64,000 nucleotides of DNA. Source: Flaviflexus huanghaiensis. Its GTDB lineage: Bacteria > Actinomycetota > Actinomycetes > Actinomycetales > Actinomycetaceae. The translations under genes were made by a program, and so were the position numbers. Numbering within the stretch: position 1 is the first letter of the stretch; each line of letters starts with the position of its first letter. The stretch spans positions 1 to 64,000 of the forward strand of contig NZ_JACFAK010000012.1 in the NCBI RefSeq assembly GCF_014118685.1, given 5' to 3'. The notes below the pieces were generated by a model. That model was not told where the DNA came from and searched no databases. It saw only the letters and a list, made by a program, of their open reading frames with translations. Shown here in pieces: positions 1-8,749 of the stretch.

Positions 1-250
1 GGGTTCGCAGCCCCAACCCACTAGCAACCACACCCCCCACACGGCCCCGGGGGGGGCCCCCGGTGGGGGCCCCACCCCTCATGTCCCTGTAGGTCAATCT
101 GGCGAGCCGGAACCTCCCGCACTGTGTGCCCGCCGCGCCACGCCCTTGCCCTGCCTGCCAGAGGGCCTTTGGACCCGGGGCCGTTTGGCTCATGTGGAGG
201 AACTCCCAGTTCCTTAAACTCAGGTCACCGACTATGAAGGGAGAGTATCA
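1..250. other. Upstream intergenic DNA with a G/C hairpin
   Basis: I see no supportable gene here. At 53-73 the sequence GGGGCCCCC-ggt-GGGGGCCCC forms a perfect 9-bp stem, possibly a terminator for a gene lying left of the window; it has no T-tract. A purine-rich ribosome binding site (GAAGGGAG) lies at about 237-245 in front of the next gene. Confidence 0.4.
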
Positions 251-700
251 ATGGCTGATACGACGTTCACGGCAACCGCCAGTGCCCCCGTTAACCTTGA
301 GACAACTGTGACCGCGCGAGACATGTCATTCACGTTGGACGAGCCGCTTGAACTGGGTGGTACGAACATGGGTATGAATCCTGTTGAGGCTCTTCTCGGC
401 GCTCTCGGCGCCTGCAAGTGCATCGTCGTCCGGGTCTTCTCTCCCGCGCACGGCATCCAACTGCGCAACGTCTCTGTCGAATGCCACGGCACCCTCGATC
501 CGGACGGCTTCCTCGGCATCAACACAGCGGCGAAGATTGGCTTTTCGTCGATCCACACGACGTTCCATATCGACGCGGATAACACCCGCGACGAGATCGA
601 GTCCTTCCTCGAGTTCGTCGAGACACACTGCCCGGTGCAAGACACGCTGAGCAACCCCGCATTATCCACCCACGAGCTCGCGCTTCCTGTCACCACCTGA
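251..700 (+). CDS. OsmC family peroxiredoxin-like protein
   Basis: This 149-aa protein belongs to the OsmC/Ohr fold, small cytoplasmic proteins that reduce organic hydroperoxides or carry redox thiols. The family's two cysteines are visible: Cys55 in GACKC on the central helix (with a second, Cys57, two residues on) and Cys127 in HCPVQDT. Length is normal. The ATG is 6 nt behind a good Shine-Dalgarno sequence. It stands alone, with a G/C hairpin after the stop. Whether it is an active peroxidase or an OsmC-like protein of the YhfA type cannot be decided from sequence. Confidence 0.88.
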   Translation: MADTTFTATASAPVNLETTVTARDMSFTLDEPLELGGTNMGMNPVEALLGALGACKCIVVRVFSPAHGIQLRNVSVECHGTLDPDGFLGINTAAKIGFSSIHTTFHIDADNTRDEIESFLEFVETHCPVQDTLSNPALSTHELALPVTT

Positions 701-725
701 CCTCATGCCGCTGTCGTGGCGTAGT

Positions 726-741
726 CCCGGCCCAGGCCGGG
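726..741 (+). terminator. G/C hairpin after the OsmC gene
   Basis: CCCGGCC-ca-GGCCGGG forms a 7-bp stem 26 bases after the OsmC stop. It lacks a T-tract, so it is a weak terminator candidate. Confidence 0.35.
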
Positions 742-805
742 GCTGCGCGATGGCGGATGAAGGTGCCGAGCTCGCCGGATGATGGCTGGATCACACAGAC
801 CAAGG

Positions 806-881
806 TATAGTCGGGAATAACTCAACGACTGAGTTTCGCGTCACAACAAAATCCTCCGGCCGCATCGTCGCGGCCGGTTTT
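806..881 (+). promoter_or_regulatory. Leader of the FGGY kinase: -10 box, operator-like palindrome, hairpin with T-run
   Basis: A TATAGT box (806-811) is followed by the palindrome AACTCA-acgac-TGAGTT (819-835) and then CCGGCCGC-n6-GCGGCCGG (856-877) running into TTTT. If TATAGT is the -10 element, the palindrome sits over the start of transcription, as an operator would, and the hairpin is a terminator inside the leader, 22 nt before the ATG. Alternatively the hairpin simply ends the OsmC transcript. No clear -35 box is visible. Confidence 0.4.
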
Positions 882-903
882 CGCGAACCCGAGGGGAATA
901 TCC

Positions 904-2475
904 ATGGAGAAGTACTTCGCTGGCATCGACGCTGGCACGACCGGCACAACAGTCATGATCTTCGATCGGCACGGCACCATCATGAGTAGCGGCTACTCCG
1001 AATATCGGACGAAGCACCCCCACCCTGGATGGGTGGATCAGGACATGCACGAGCTGTGGGACGGGCTTTGCTCGGCCGCGAAGCAGGCGACGAGCCGCTT
1101 CAAAGGAGACCTGACGCAGATCGTCTCCATCGGAGTCTCGTCACAGCGCGGGTCCTTCGTTCCCGTCGACGAAAGCTGGGAGCCGCTGAGCGACGCGATC
1201 GTCTGGTCCGACGGCAGAGCCACGAAGGAGACTCAGTGGATCATCGATGAGTTCGGCGATGAAGGCTACTACTCCATCACAGGACTCAATCCGTCGAGCC
1301 TGTGGGTGTACCCGAAGCTCAAGTGGCTGAAAGAAAACCGGCCCGAGATCTACAGTCGCACATGGAAGTTCCTCAACGGCCAGGAATGGATCCTCCATCG
1401 ACTCGGCTCGACCGAGCTGTTCGCCAACCCATCCGCGCTCAACTACAACGGCATGTTCGACATCAAAACTCTCGAGTACGCCCCCGAACTATTCGAGCGG
1501 GCTGGGCTCGATCTCGACATGATGCCGCCCATCGTCCACGAGTTGCGCAAGGTCGGAGTGGTCTCTGCGGAGGGCGCTGCGGCCACCGGCTTCGCAGAGG
1601 GCACCGTTCTGAGCCCCGGTGGCGGAGACCAGCAGTGCGCCGCCGTTGGATCGGGCGTCACGAAGGCCGGTATGGCTGAGCTGTCACTCGGCACCGCTGC
1701 CGTCATGGTCGCCCAGCTCGACGAGGCGCCGGATATGGCGGAGAACATCACGAGTGGCGTCTCCTTTGGCGCTCACGCCGTTCCCCACCGCTGGGACATG
1801 GAGGGAACGGCACACGCAGCAGGTGTTGTGCTGCGCTGGTGGCGAGACACGTATGGTCAACCCGAAGTCGAAGCGGCCAAGGCTCTCGATCTCAGTCCCT
1901 ACGACCTCATCACCCTCGAGGCACAGCAGGCGCCAATCGGTTGTGACGGCCTCCTGTTCTTCCCCTTCTTCAACTCCCAAGCGAACCCGCATTTCCACGA
2001 CAACGCACGTGGCGGCATGCTTGGCATCACCCAGATCCATTCCCGCCATCACGCTGCCCGCGCAGTCCTCGAAGGTGTGATCTACGAATTGCGGATGGCG
2101 GTGGAAGCGATGGAAGGTGCGCTCGGCCGCCCGTTCGACACAATCCGGCTCTCCGGTGGCGGCGCAAAGTCGCTGTTCTGGAGTCAAATGCAGGCGGACA
2201 TATACGGTCGGCCGGTCGAGCGACTCAAAGTCTCGGAGTGTGCGGTACTCGGCGCTGCGATACTTGGCGCTGTCGGCGCCGGTGAACTGCCCGACATCGA
2301 CTCAGCTGTCGACGCGATGGTCCACACCCATGGTTTCATTGAGCCGAACATGGACGCGCACGCCATCTACTCCGACTTCTTTGCCGTCTTCGAGAAGGCC
2401 TTCCTCGCGTGGGCCGATAACGGTGTCTATAACGAACTAGCCGAGGTGACCGCCCGCCACAGCGGAGCAAACTGA
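904..2475 (+). CDS. FGGY-family carbohydrate kinase
   Basis: This 523-aa ATP-dependent sugar or polyol kinase has the N-terminal phosphate-binding loop GIDAGTTGTT (residues 7-16), the SSQRGSF and VWSDGRAT segments of domain I, the catalytic Asp242 in SPGGGDQQCAAVGSG, and the C-terminal adenosine loop LSGGGAKS. Length fits xylulokinase/glycerol-kinase relatives. No isomerase, dehydrogenase or transporter for a sugar lies beside it, so the substrate is unknown. It is divergent from the true glycerol kinase at 36881-38377. A GAGGGG ribosome binding site precedes the ATG. Expression may be controlled by the palindrome and hairpin in its leader. Confidence 0.85.
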   Translation: MEKYFAGIDAGTTGTTVMIFDRHGTIMSSGYSEYRTKHPHPGWVDQDMHELWDGLCSAAKQATSRFKGDLTQIVSIGVSSQRGSFVPVDESWEPLSDAIVWSDGRATKETQWIIDEFGDEGYYSITGLNPSSLWVYPKLKWLKENRPEIYSRTWKFLNGQEWILHRLGSTELFANPSALNYNGMFDIKTLEYAPELFERAGLDLDMMPPIVHELRKVGVVSAEGAAATGFAEGTVLSPGGGDQQCAAVGSGVTKAGMAELSLGTAAVMVAQLDEAPDMAENITSGVSFGAHAVPHRWDMEGTAHAAGVVLRWWRDTYGQPEVEAAKALDLSPYDLITLEAQQAPIGCDGLLFFPFFNSQANPHFHDNARGGMLGITQIHSRHHAARAVLEGVIYELRMAVEAMEGALGRPFDTIRLSGGGAKSLFWSQMQADIYGRPVERLKVSECAVLGAAILGAVGAGELPDIDSAVDAMVHTHGFIEPNMDAHAIYSDFFAVFEKAFLAWADNGVYNELAEVTARHSGAN

Positions 2476-2505
2476 CTGAGGCTACCCCGCGTCACGGGGC
2501 TCATG

Positions 2506-2534
2506 GGTGTGGCCGGCTTCGAGCCGGCCACACC
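2506..2534. terminator. Bidirectional terminator hairpin
   Basis: GGTGTGGCCGGCT-tcg-AGCCGGCCACACC is a perfect 13-bp stem with a 3-nt loop between two convergent genes; CTTT follows on the + strand. It probably serves both. Confidence 0.75.
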
Positions 2535-2540
2535 CTTTCA

Positions 2541-3479
2541 TCAGTAGAGCAGGGCGATCGCCTTATCGACGAGCTCCTCTAAACGGGTGACGTCGACCTG
2601 ATGGGCGGTCGTGACGACGATGGCATCGCGGTCGGGAACGATGGCAAGGGTTTGCCCGTCGGTGCCGTGTCCGAAGAAGATCCCGTTCTTGTTGCTGAGC
2701 CACAGACTTGAGCCGTAGGCCCAGCGGCGGAAGAGCGGGTTAGGCGGAGTGTCGACGCCCGGGGTGAAGTCGGTGAACTGCTTCATGCGCTCAACCCACT
2801 GCGGTGAGACGATGCCCTGGCCGCCGTGAAGGAGGACTTCGCCGATCTTGAGCATGTCGTGCGGATGAAGCCACAGCCGTGTCGCTCCTGCGAGGTAATC
2901 TCCGTAGCGCTCCCACCGGTAGTCGGTGATGCCGAGGGGCCCGAAAAGTGCCCTGTCCGCATAGTCCTGCAGGTCTTCCCCGAGATACTCCTGCAGTAGG
3001 GCGGAGAGCAGGTAGAAGCCAGCATTTGAATAGAGATAGTGCGTGCCTGGCTCGTGGGGAATGGGCTCATTGACGATGTAGTCGATGTAGTCAGCGGGAT
3101 CCATGTTCCCGATGTCCCCCCTCATCATGAGGATCCTGTCGAAGCCAATCGTGTGGTTCATGAGGTGCTTGATCTTGACCCGCTCAAGCTTCTCCCGATT
3201 CTCTTCACGGGTGAGAGTGCTCAGTGGTTCGAGGATCGGCCACACAGGCGTGTCCTCATCGATGTCCTCGCGGGACTCGATGATCGTTCCAAGGATGAGC
3301 GCCATGACCGTCTTCGAGATCGATCGAATGTCCGACGCCTCGGTTCGGCCACCGAATGCGTGAAAGAACTCCGTTTCCCCCTGCTTGATGAGCAGGTAAT
3401 GCATGTTGAGTTTATTGCCCTCGCCATCGAGAGCTGATTCAAAAAGCTGAACGAGGCCATCAAACTGTTGGCGATCCAT
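2541..3479 (-). CDS. Serine hydrolase, beta-lactamase class C / DD-peptidase fold
   Basis: A 312-aa member of the serine beta-lactamase-like family. The SxxK nucleophile motif is Ser53-Ile-Ser-Lys56, the YxN motif is Tyr150-Ser-Asn152, and the third motif reads HGTDG (271-275) instead of KTG, a common variant in esterases and uncharacterised members. There is no signal peptide or membrane segment, so a cytoplasmic esterase or amidase is more likely than a resistance enzyme. A GAGGGAG ribosome binding site lies before the ATG. It converges on the FGGY kinase through a shared terminator. Confidence 0.8.
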   Translation of the reverse strand: MDRQQFDGLVQLFESALDGEGNKLNMHYLLIKQGETEFFHAFGGRTEASDIRSISKTVMALILGTIIESREDIDEDTPVWPILEPLSTLTREENREKLERVKIKHLMNHTIGFDRILMMRGDIGNMDPADYIDYIVNEPIPHEPGTHYLYSNAGFYLLSALLQEYLGEDLQDYADRALFGPLGITDYRWERYGDYLAGATRLWLHPHDMLKIGEVLLHGGQGIVSPQWVERMKQFTDFTPGVDTPPNPLFRRWAYGSSLWLSNKNGIFFGHGTDGQTLAIVPDRDAIVVTTAHQVDVTRLEELVDKAIALLY

Positions 3480-3611
3480 GATTCTCCCTCTTCGTGGTCC
3501 ACTGCCGCCAGCCTAGTGCGTGAGCAGACAGAGCGGCCGAAGACAGCCCTTGCCGTGGGACCCGTCGACGCTGTGCCGTGTTTGCGGCGGATGCTTTGCT
3601 CGCCGCCGTTC

Positions 3612-4184
3612 TCAGGGCATCGTGCCGAGGAACTGACGGGGATCAAGGCCGGGCCGCTTCGACTCCTCCATCCGCTTTCGGAATGCGTCGTCGATGCTCC
3701 CGACATAGAGCCAGCCCATGAGGAGTTCGTCGTCCTCCAAGCCGTGCACCGTGCGCACCTCGGGGCAGTTGGCGTAGAGGCCCGTGCGCCACATAACGCC
3801 CCACCCCGCCCGCCACAGTGCAAGTTCGAGGAGGTGGCCTGCGCCGGCGGCTGTTGCATGCTGTTCCCACACCGGAACGCTGGGATGTTCTTTCGGGCTG
3901 GCAACGATGGCGATGAGGAGCTCGGCCCGGAACGGTTTCGTGTTGTATTCGCCCGGTTCCCGGTCAATGCCCTGCGCGGCGTCAAGTGCCTCGGCAAGCT
4001 TCATCCGATCATCGCCGCGTAGCGGGATGAGGCGCCACGGACGGAGCGCTTTATGATCAGCAACCGGCGTAACCGCCGTAAGAAGCCTGAGCAGTTCGTC
4101 ATCAGTCGGGGTCTCCGGACCGACTTTCGAGACAGACCGTCGAGTGGCCATCGAGTCGAGTACCGGATCAGAGAAGAACTTCAT
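3612..4184 (-). CDS. Nitroreductase family protein
   Basis: A 190-aa flavoprotein of the NfsB/FRase I-type nitroreductase family. The N-terminal RRSVSKV stretch matches the FMN-phosphate-binding arginine region, followed by the PVADHKALRPWRLIPL segment typical of the family and a C-terminal GWLYVGS. Such enzymes use FMN and NAD(P)H to reduce nitro compounds or quinones. The following gene on this strand is the beta-lactamase-like hydrolase 132 bases downstream; no obvious functional link. A TATAGA box sits only 4 nt before the ATG, so the transcript may be nearly leaderless. Confidence 0.8.
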   Translation of the reverse strand: MKFFSDPVLDSMATRRSVSKVGPETPTDDELLRLLTAVTPVADHKALRPWRLIPLRGDDRMKLAEALDAAQGIDREPGEYNTKPFRAELLIAIVASPKEHPSVPVWEQHATAAGAGHLLELALWRAGWGVMWRTGLYANCPEVRTVHGLEDDELLMGWLYVGSIDDAFRKRMEESKRPGLDPRQFLGTMP

Positions 4185-4248
4185 AGGCTCTATACTCGGA
4201 CATCGTGTGACCCAGCGCTATGGCACAGCCCACAAAGAGGCGGGCTGT

Positions 4249-4569
4249 TCAGCCCAAGATCTGCCCGTCAACATAGAACCAGCGGCAATCTTCTCTCATG
4301 AAACGGGCACGCTCGTGAAGGACTCCGACGGAGCCACTGTCGAGGTACGTGGCGCGGAATTCGACGATGCCGGTGTCGTCATGACGGCCCCCGCCAACGA
4401 CATCGACAATCTGAAGCCCTCGCCACAACGGATTGTCGGACAGGTCGAGCTCGTCCGGCCGCGTCGACTCATGCCACGAACGCAGTAGCCAGTCCGCGTC
4501 ACCCGATGCGAAAGCGGCGAACCGTGAGCGCATGAGAGCCTCGGCCGTTTCTGGCCATTCCTCTGTCAT
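4249..4569 (-). CDS. YchJ-like (UPF0225) NTF2-fold protein without its SEC-C motif
   Basis: This 106-aa protein matches the NTF2-like middle domain of YchJ/UPF0225: TAEALMRSRFAAFASGD near the N-terminus, WHESTRPDEL, LQIVDVVGGG and FRATYLDSG. Full-length YchJ begins with a zinc-binding CPCGSG-type SEC-C motif, which is absent here; extending the frame upstream to 4743 gives no zinc motif either. I therefore start at the ATG at 4569, which has GGGG 5 nt upstream. Function of the family is unknown. It could be a remnant of a longer gene or a short paralogue. Confidence 0.68.
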   Translation of the reverse strand: MTEEWPETAEALMRSRFAAFASGDADWLLRSWHESTRPDELDLSDNPLWRGLQIVDVVGGGRHDDTGIVEFRATYLDSGSVGVLHERARFMREDCRWFYVDGQILG

Positions 4570-4840
4570 CACAGCCCCATTCTTCCAAATGCCAGTTTTG
4601 CATCCCGTGCGTCCGCTGCAATCAGGACGTGGCGCCTGGATCTGCGGAATACTGACGATGAGATGGATCTCGACGGCGTGCCCGGCAGTTAGAACGCTAG
4701 CGCGTCGCAGGGTGATGCCGCATGCCATCTCGCTCTCCACCAATAGACGAGCGCCGGAATGTGACGACCGTCACGTTCGCAGAGTGCACTTGTCATGCCT
4801 CTTGAGGCTTCTTTGACAGGTAAACGCTCGATTTCGAGGA
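4570..4840. promoter_or_regulatory. Divergent intergenic region ahead of the BCCT gene
   Basis: No gene is visible. A palindrome GTGACG-ac-CGTCAC lies at 4761-4774 and a short hairpin GCCTC-tt-GAGGC at 4797-4808. TTGACA occurs at 4813-4818 but no TANNNT box follows at the right distance. The palindrome is a reasonable operator candidate for the transporter gene. Confidence 0.35.
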
Positions 4841-6691
4841 ATGATGACCGAACCTAACGACGACCGACCGTCACCCACCGCATCCGAGCCCCCTGTCGGG
4901 CAACCGCCTGAGAAGCGGTTGTTCGGACTCCAGACCGACCCGTTGATCTTCTTGACCGCGGTCGGCTTCATCACGATCTTCGTCGCAGGGACCATCGCTT
5001 TCGGCGCGGGAGCCCGCAACCTCTACGGGTCCGTCTCCAGCGCCCTCATGGACAACTTCGCCTGGCTCTACATCGGCGGTGTGTCGGCGATCTTTGTGTT
5101 CCTTCTCGTCCTGTTCGTCTCGCCATTCGGCAAGCTCAAGCTTGGCGACGATGATGACAAGCCGGAGTACTCGACTCCGATTTGGTTTGGAATGCTGTTC
5201 GCAGCGGGCCTGGGCGCAACCCTTATGTTCTGGGGAGCGGCGGAGCCGCTCCATCACGCGTACAACCCGCCCCGTGGCGACCTCGAACCCATGTCCTTTG
5301 AGGCAATCGAGCAGGCATTCGAATTCACGTATTACCACTTTGCCGCCCACATGTGGGTTGTCTTCGCCCTGCCAGGGCTTGCGCTCGGCTACTTCATTTA
5401 CAAGAGAAAAATGCCGGAACGCATATCATCAGTGTTCAGCCCGCTCCTCAAAGGGTGAGTGTATGACTGGCCGGGCAAGCTCATCGACGCGATCGCCATC
5501 ATCGGGACAACGTTCGGTATCGCTGTCTCGGTCGGCCTTGGCGTGTTGCAGATCAACGCGGGCATGAACATCCTGTGGGGCGTGCCGATCGCGTCACGAA
5601 TTCACCTCGGAATTATCCTCGTCATCACGGTCGCCGCCTGCATCTCGGTCGGTACGGGCCTTGACCGCGGCATTAAGATTCTCTCGAACGCCAATATTGC
5701 GATGGCGGTTGGGCTCATGGTGTTTATCCTCCTTGCTGGCCCCACCCTCACTCTCATCAACCAGTCGGTCGAATCCTTCGGTATCTACGCCACCTCCCTG
5801 CCCGAACTCATGTTCTGGGTCGACAGCTACGACGAGAACCCGGGGTTCCACGCGACGTGGACCGCGTTTTACTGGGCATGGACAATCTGCTGGGGCCCCT
5901 ACGTCGGCATGTTCATCGCCCGCATCTCCCGAGGCCGCACCGTCCGCGGCTTCATCGGCGGCGTCCTCGGCCTCATCTCCGCCTTCATCCTCATCTGGTT
6001 CTCGATCTTCGGCCGCGCAGCCCTCGAGATTGAGCTCGATAACCCCGGAGTCCTCACCGGCCCGGTCGTCGAGAACGGCAATACGGAGATGGCACTGTTC
6101 AGCCTGCTCGAGCAGTACCCGCTCTACGCCATCGTCGGGCCCATTGCCCTCCTCATCATCATCATCTTCTTCATCACCTCGATCGACTCCGCGGCACTCG
6201 TCATGGACATGTTCTCGACCGGTGAGGAGAATGTGGCTCCCACGATCTACCGGGTCGGGTGGGCCATTGGGATCGGCGCGGTCACGGCCGCCCTCATCCT
6301 CATCGCCCCCGAGTCCGGCATCGCCGCCATCCAGGAGGTCGTCATCATCGTCGCCCTCCCCTTCTTCCTCATTGAGTTCTTCATGATGTGGGCCCTCGTC
6401 AAGGCCATGTCGGAGGACGCCGCGGCAGTGCCCGCGCCACGAACGAGGTACTGGGACAGGACATTCGACGCCGACGCCCTGGAGAAAGGCGAGAACCAGC
6501 CCGCTCCTGGATACGACGAGGACGGCAACCCCATCGAAGAGCCCTACTGGGAGCTGGAAGAGGGGGCGTGGAAGCTCCCCGGCGATGTTGTCGTTGAAGG
6601 TGATCTCATCGTGACCGGCGACATCGACGACACCAACGGCGATTCGGCACATGAGAGTGGCGTCAAGGACAGCAACGGCGAGAAGGAATGA
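4841..6691 (+). pseudogene. BCCT-family (betaine/carnitine/choline) transporter interrupted by an in-frame TGA
   Basis: Read through one stop, this is a complete 616-residue betaine-choline-carnitine transporter, an inner-membrane uptake system for osmoprotectants. The first 205 codons hold the cytoplasmic N-terminus and the first membrane segments (including FWGAAEPLHH). TGA at 5456-5458 is followed in the same frame by VYDWPGKLIDAIAIIGT, a junction where relatives continue without a break. The second part holds the substrate-site helix WTAFYWAWTICWGPYVG, ARISRGRTVRGF, the remaining helices and an acidic C-terminal tail. CGA (Arg) to TGA by one transition would explain the stop. A GTG directly after the TGA, with AAAGGG 3 nt before the TGA, could allow re-initiation. 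Start ATG at 4841 or 4844, next to GAGGA. A sequencing error is the main alternative. Confidence 0.85.
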
Positions 6692-6733
6692 CAACCGCAG
6701 CTGACGGTAGACTCGACACCTGAGGCCTCCAGT

Positions 6734-6763
6734 GCCGCGGCGCCCTGCCAGGGGCGCCGCGGC
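6734..6763 (+). terminator. Strong G/C hairpin after the transporter gene
   Basis: GCCGCGGCGCCC-n6-GGGCGCCGCGGC forms a 12-bp stem 42 bases after the BCCT stop. No T-run follows. Confidence 0.5.
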
Positions 6764-6867
6764 CCCCGCTTCGGCCCCGCTTCCTGGGCGACTAACCCGG
6801 CCTCTCAGCTGCCGTCACCTCGGCTGAAGCACCAGCGGTCACGGCCACGGCGGCCTAGGCTGAGGCC

Positions 6868-7836
6868 ATGGATGACGCGCCCGAGAACCAGATGTCTGCC
6901 TACGAGCAGCGCAGATGGGACGAGCTGACCGAGCATTGGCGGCTGGCCGCCGAAAAACGAAAACTCCCGCCGAACAGGGTGACTCGGCAGCTGAGAAAGA
7001 CCGCGGCACAGGTCAGCAGGGTGGCAACCCCCGCCGTCGAGGTGGTCGAACACGCCGTGCATTCCACAGTCGAGCACGCTCGAGCCCCCTTTCGTGGAAG
7101 CCGCATGACTTCCGATGCGGTGCTCCACCTGCTCCGCTCCACCACGACGCTGACGGCCCGGCTGACCGATCCGCAGACGACCATTGACTCCTTTGCGGAG
7201 GATGGCATCATGCTCCGCACTCTGGCGGATATGAGAGACCTCGATCTGGAGACGGTCGAAGGGGGTGACCGCCACCTGGAACTGCACTGGCGGTCTGTTG
7301 GCCTGCTCGAGGGCGGCGCCGTCGGCGCACTTTCCCTCGTTCCGGTTCCCGCCGCGGGCTTCGCCGCCATCTCGCTCGACCTCGTTGTGGTTCGCGCCCT
7401 GACGATTGCGCTTGCCACACATATCGCCCACTCCTTCGGGTTCGGTCCTGCCGACCTCGACCCGGGCGACATTATCAACGCCATTGCTCGAAGCAGCGTC
7501 CTTCACGATGCAGTTCAAGCCGAGGGTGTCAGCGAAGCCGGCGCGGCAGGGGACGCTCTTGTCGGATCTGCACAGGTGTGGAGCGCGCGGGTCGCCGAGG
7601 ACCCTCGGGTGGCGAATGCAGCGGGAGATCTCATCGAAACGGTTGGAGAGGGAGAGGTGCTGGCCTTGGACAGCTCGGCAGCGGGTATTCCGATTGTCGG
7701 CATGCTCCTGGGAGCAGGCTTCAATCAGCACGCGCTTGGCCGCCTCGCCCACGAGGGACAACTGTACGCAGCGACCCTGTTCCTCATGAGGAAGTACGGG
7801 CTTGAAGCCCCTGACGCGTTCCCGGAGGTGCGTTAG
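6868..7836 (+). CDS. EcsC family protein
   Basis: A 322-aa protein related to EcsC, first described next to an ABC transporter in Bacillus. Seen here: a charged N-terminal region (1-60), then glycine/alanine-rich hydrophobic stretches LLEGGAVGALSLVPVPAAGF and AAGIPIVGMLLGAGFN that are the family hallmark and may associate with the membrane. The molecular role is unknown. It has no ABC transporter beside it. TAGGCT at 6856-6861 ends exactly 6 nt before the ATG and there is no ribosome binding site, so the mRNA is probably leaderless. Confidence 0.72.
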   Translation: MDDAPENQMSAYEQRRWDELTEHWRLAAEKRKLPPNRVTRQLRKTAAQVSRVATPAVEVVEHAVHSTVEHARAPFRGSRMTSDAVLHLLRSTTTLTARLTDPQTTIDSFAEDGIMLRTLADMRDLDLETVEGGDRHLELHWRSVGLLEGGAVGALSLVPVPAAGFAAISLDLVVVRALTIALATHIAHSFGFGPADLDPGDIINAIARSSVLHDAVQAEGVSEAGAAGDALVGSAQVWSARVAEDPRVANAAGDLIETVGEGEVLALDSSAAGIPIVGMLLGAGFNQHALGRLAHEGQLYAATLFLMRKYGLEAPDAFPEVR

Positions 7837-7947
7837 CGGACCCCGGGACCTGCCGAGACATCCGACGGCACGTCGTCGAGCGGATCGCTGGCGGAAGCTA
7901 TTGACCCTCGCAGATCCTGAGGCCGAGGGTGCAATCGGTCGCACTGC

Positions 7948-7965
7948 TATACCCCTAGGGGTATA
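7948..7965. promoter_or_regulatory. CsoR/CstR-type operator over a -10 box
   Basis: TATACCCCTAGGGGTATA is a perfect 18-bp palindrome of the TACCC...GGGTA class bound by CsoR/RcnR/FrmR/CstR repressors. Its right end forms the -10 element TATACT (7962-7967), 6 nt before the next ATG, so a bound repressor would block the promoter. No csoR-like gene is in the window. Confidence 0.72.
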
Positions 7966-7973
7966 CTGGGGCT

Positions 7974-8702
7974 ATGAGCCGAGAACCTGCCGACCACCTG
8001 CCCACATGGCGCCGCGTCCTTGTCGTCGTCGCCCATCCAGATGACGAGTCCTTCGGACTCGGCGCCGTCATCGATGCCTTCGCGTCGCAGGGCGCCGCGG
8101 TTGACATCCTCTGCTTCACGCAGGGCGAGGCATCAACTTTGGGCGCCCGTCCTGACCTTGCAGTGGTCCGGGCCGAGGAGCTGCGCACCGCAGCCCAGGA
8201 GCTCGGAGCCGCGTCGACCATTCTCCTCGGCCATCCTGACGGCGGGCTGGCGGACTGCGATGCCGATGAACTGCGCACGCACGTCGCTGAGGCAGCCCTG
8301 GAGGCTGGAGCAGACGCACTTCTTACGTTCGACCCGCTCGGCATCACCGGCCACCCTGACCACATCGCGGCGACACACGCCGCGCTCGCCGCCAGCGAGG
8401 AGCTTGATCTGCCGGTGCTCACGTGGACGCTGTCGAGTGAGGTGGTGGAAGCTCTGCGGGCCGAGACGGGAGCACCGTTCGCCAGCAGTAGCAACATGGG
8501 CGACATCGTGGTTCATGTTGATCGTGAAGCCCAGAACCGCGCCATCGCCAAGCACGCGAGTCAAGCAGTGCCGGGAAGTGTGCTCTGGCGCCGGCTCGAG
8601 CTTCAGGGCGACGAGGAGCACCTCATCTGGCTGCGCCGACCGCGCATCGATCCCCAGTCGTCTGCGTCCAGGCAGGACGGGGCTTCCTCCTTCTCGACCT
8701 GA
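7974..8702 (+). CDS. PIG-L (LmbE-like) zinc deacetylase
   Basis: A 242-aa PIG-L family hydrolase; relatives remove N-acetyl groups from GlcNAc conjugates, as in mycothiol (MshB, Mca) or bacillithiol metabolism and teicoplanin-type tailoring. The metal/catalytic motif AHPDDE is at residues 20-25 and the second metal-binding motif GHPDH at 126-130. It is shorter than typical MshB (about 300 aa), so the substrate is uncertain. The gene is probably leaderless (TATACT 6 nt upstream) and lies directly behind a CsoR-type operator, which hints at control by copper, sulfur species or an aldehyde and hence at a thiol-related role. That link is inference. Confidence 0.8.
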   Translation: MSREPADHLPTWRRVLVVVAHPDDESFGLGAVIDAFASQGAAVDILCFTQGEASTLGARPDLAVVRAEELRTAAQELGAASTILLGHPDGGLADCDADELRTHVAEAALEAGADALLTFDPLGITGHPDHIAATHAALAASEELDLPVLTWTLSSEVVEALRAETGAPFASSSNMGDIVVHVDREAQNRAIAKHASQAVPGSVLWRRLELQGDEEHLIWLRRPRIDPQSSASRQDGASSFST

Positions 8703-8749
8703 ATCACCCATCCCGGGAAAGTGGCTCCGGCGACTGACAGAATGATGGC

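Noticed and set aside
904-2475. Naming the first FGGY kinase as glycerol kinase or xylulokinase
   Set aside because: It lacks the context and several signatures of GlpK, and no xylose genes are near; a clear glycerol kinase lies at 36881-38377.
4813-4818. TTGACA as the -35 box of the BCCT gene
   Set aside because: No TANNNT element lies 16-19 bases downstream; that position is occupied by the ribosome binding site and start codon.
5440-5475. Selenocysteine decoding of the TGA in the BCCT gene
   Set aside because: No SECIS-like hairpin is visible directly downstream, the position is not a redox site, and BCCT proteins are not known selenoproteins. A nonsense mutation or error is simpler.
5594-6694. 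A 366-codon open frame antisense to the BCCT gene
   Set aside because: Same signature of a high-GC shadow; the transporter reading on the other strand is conserved over its whole length.
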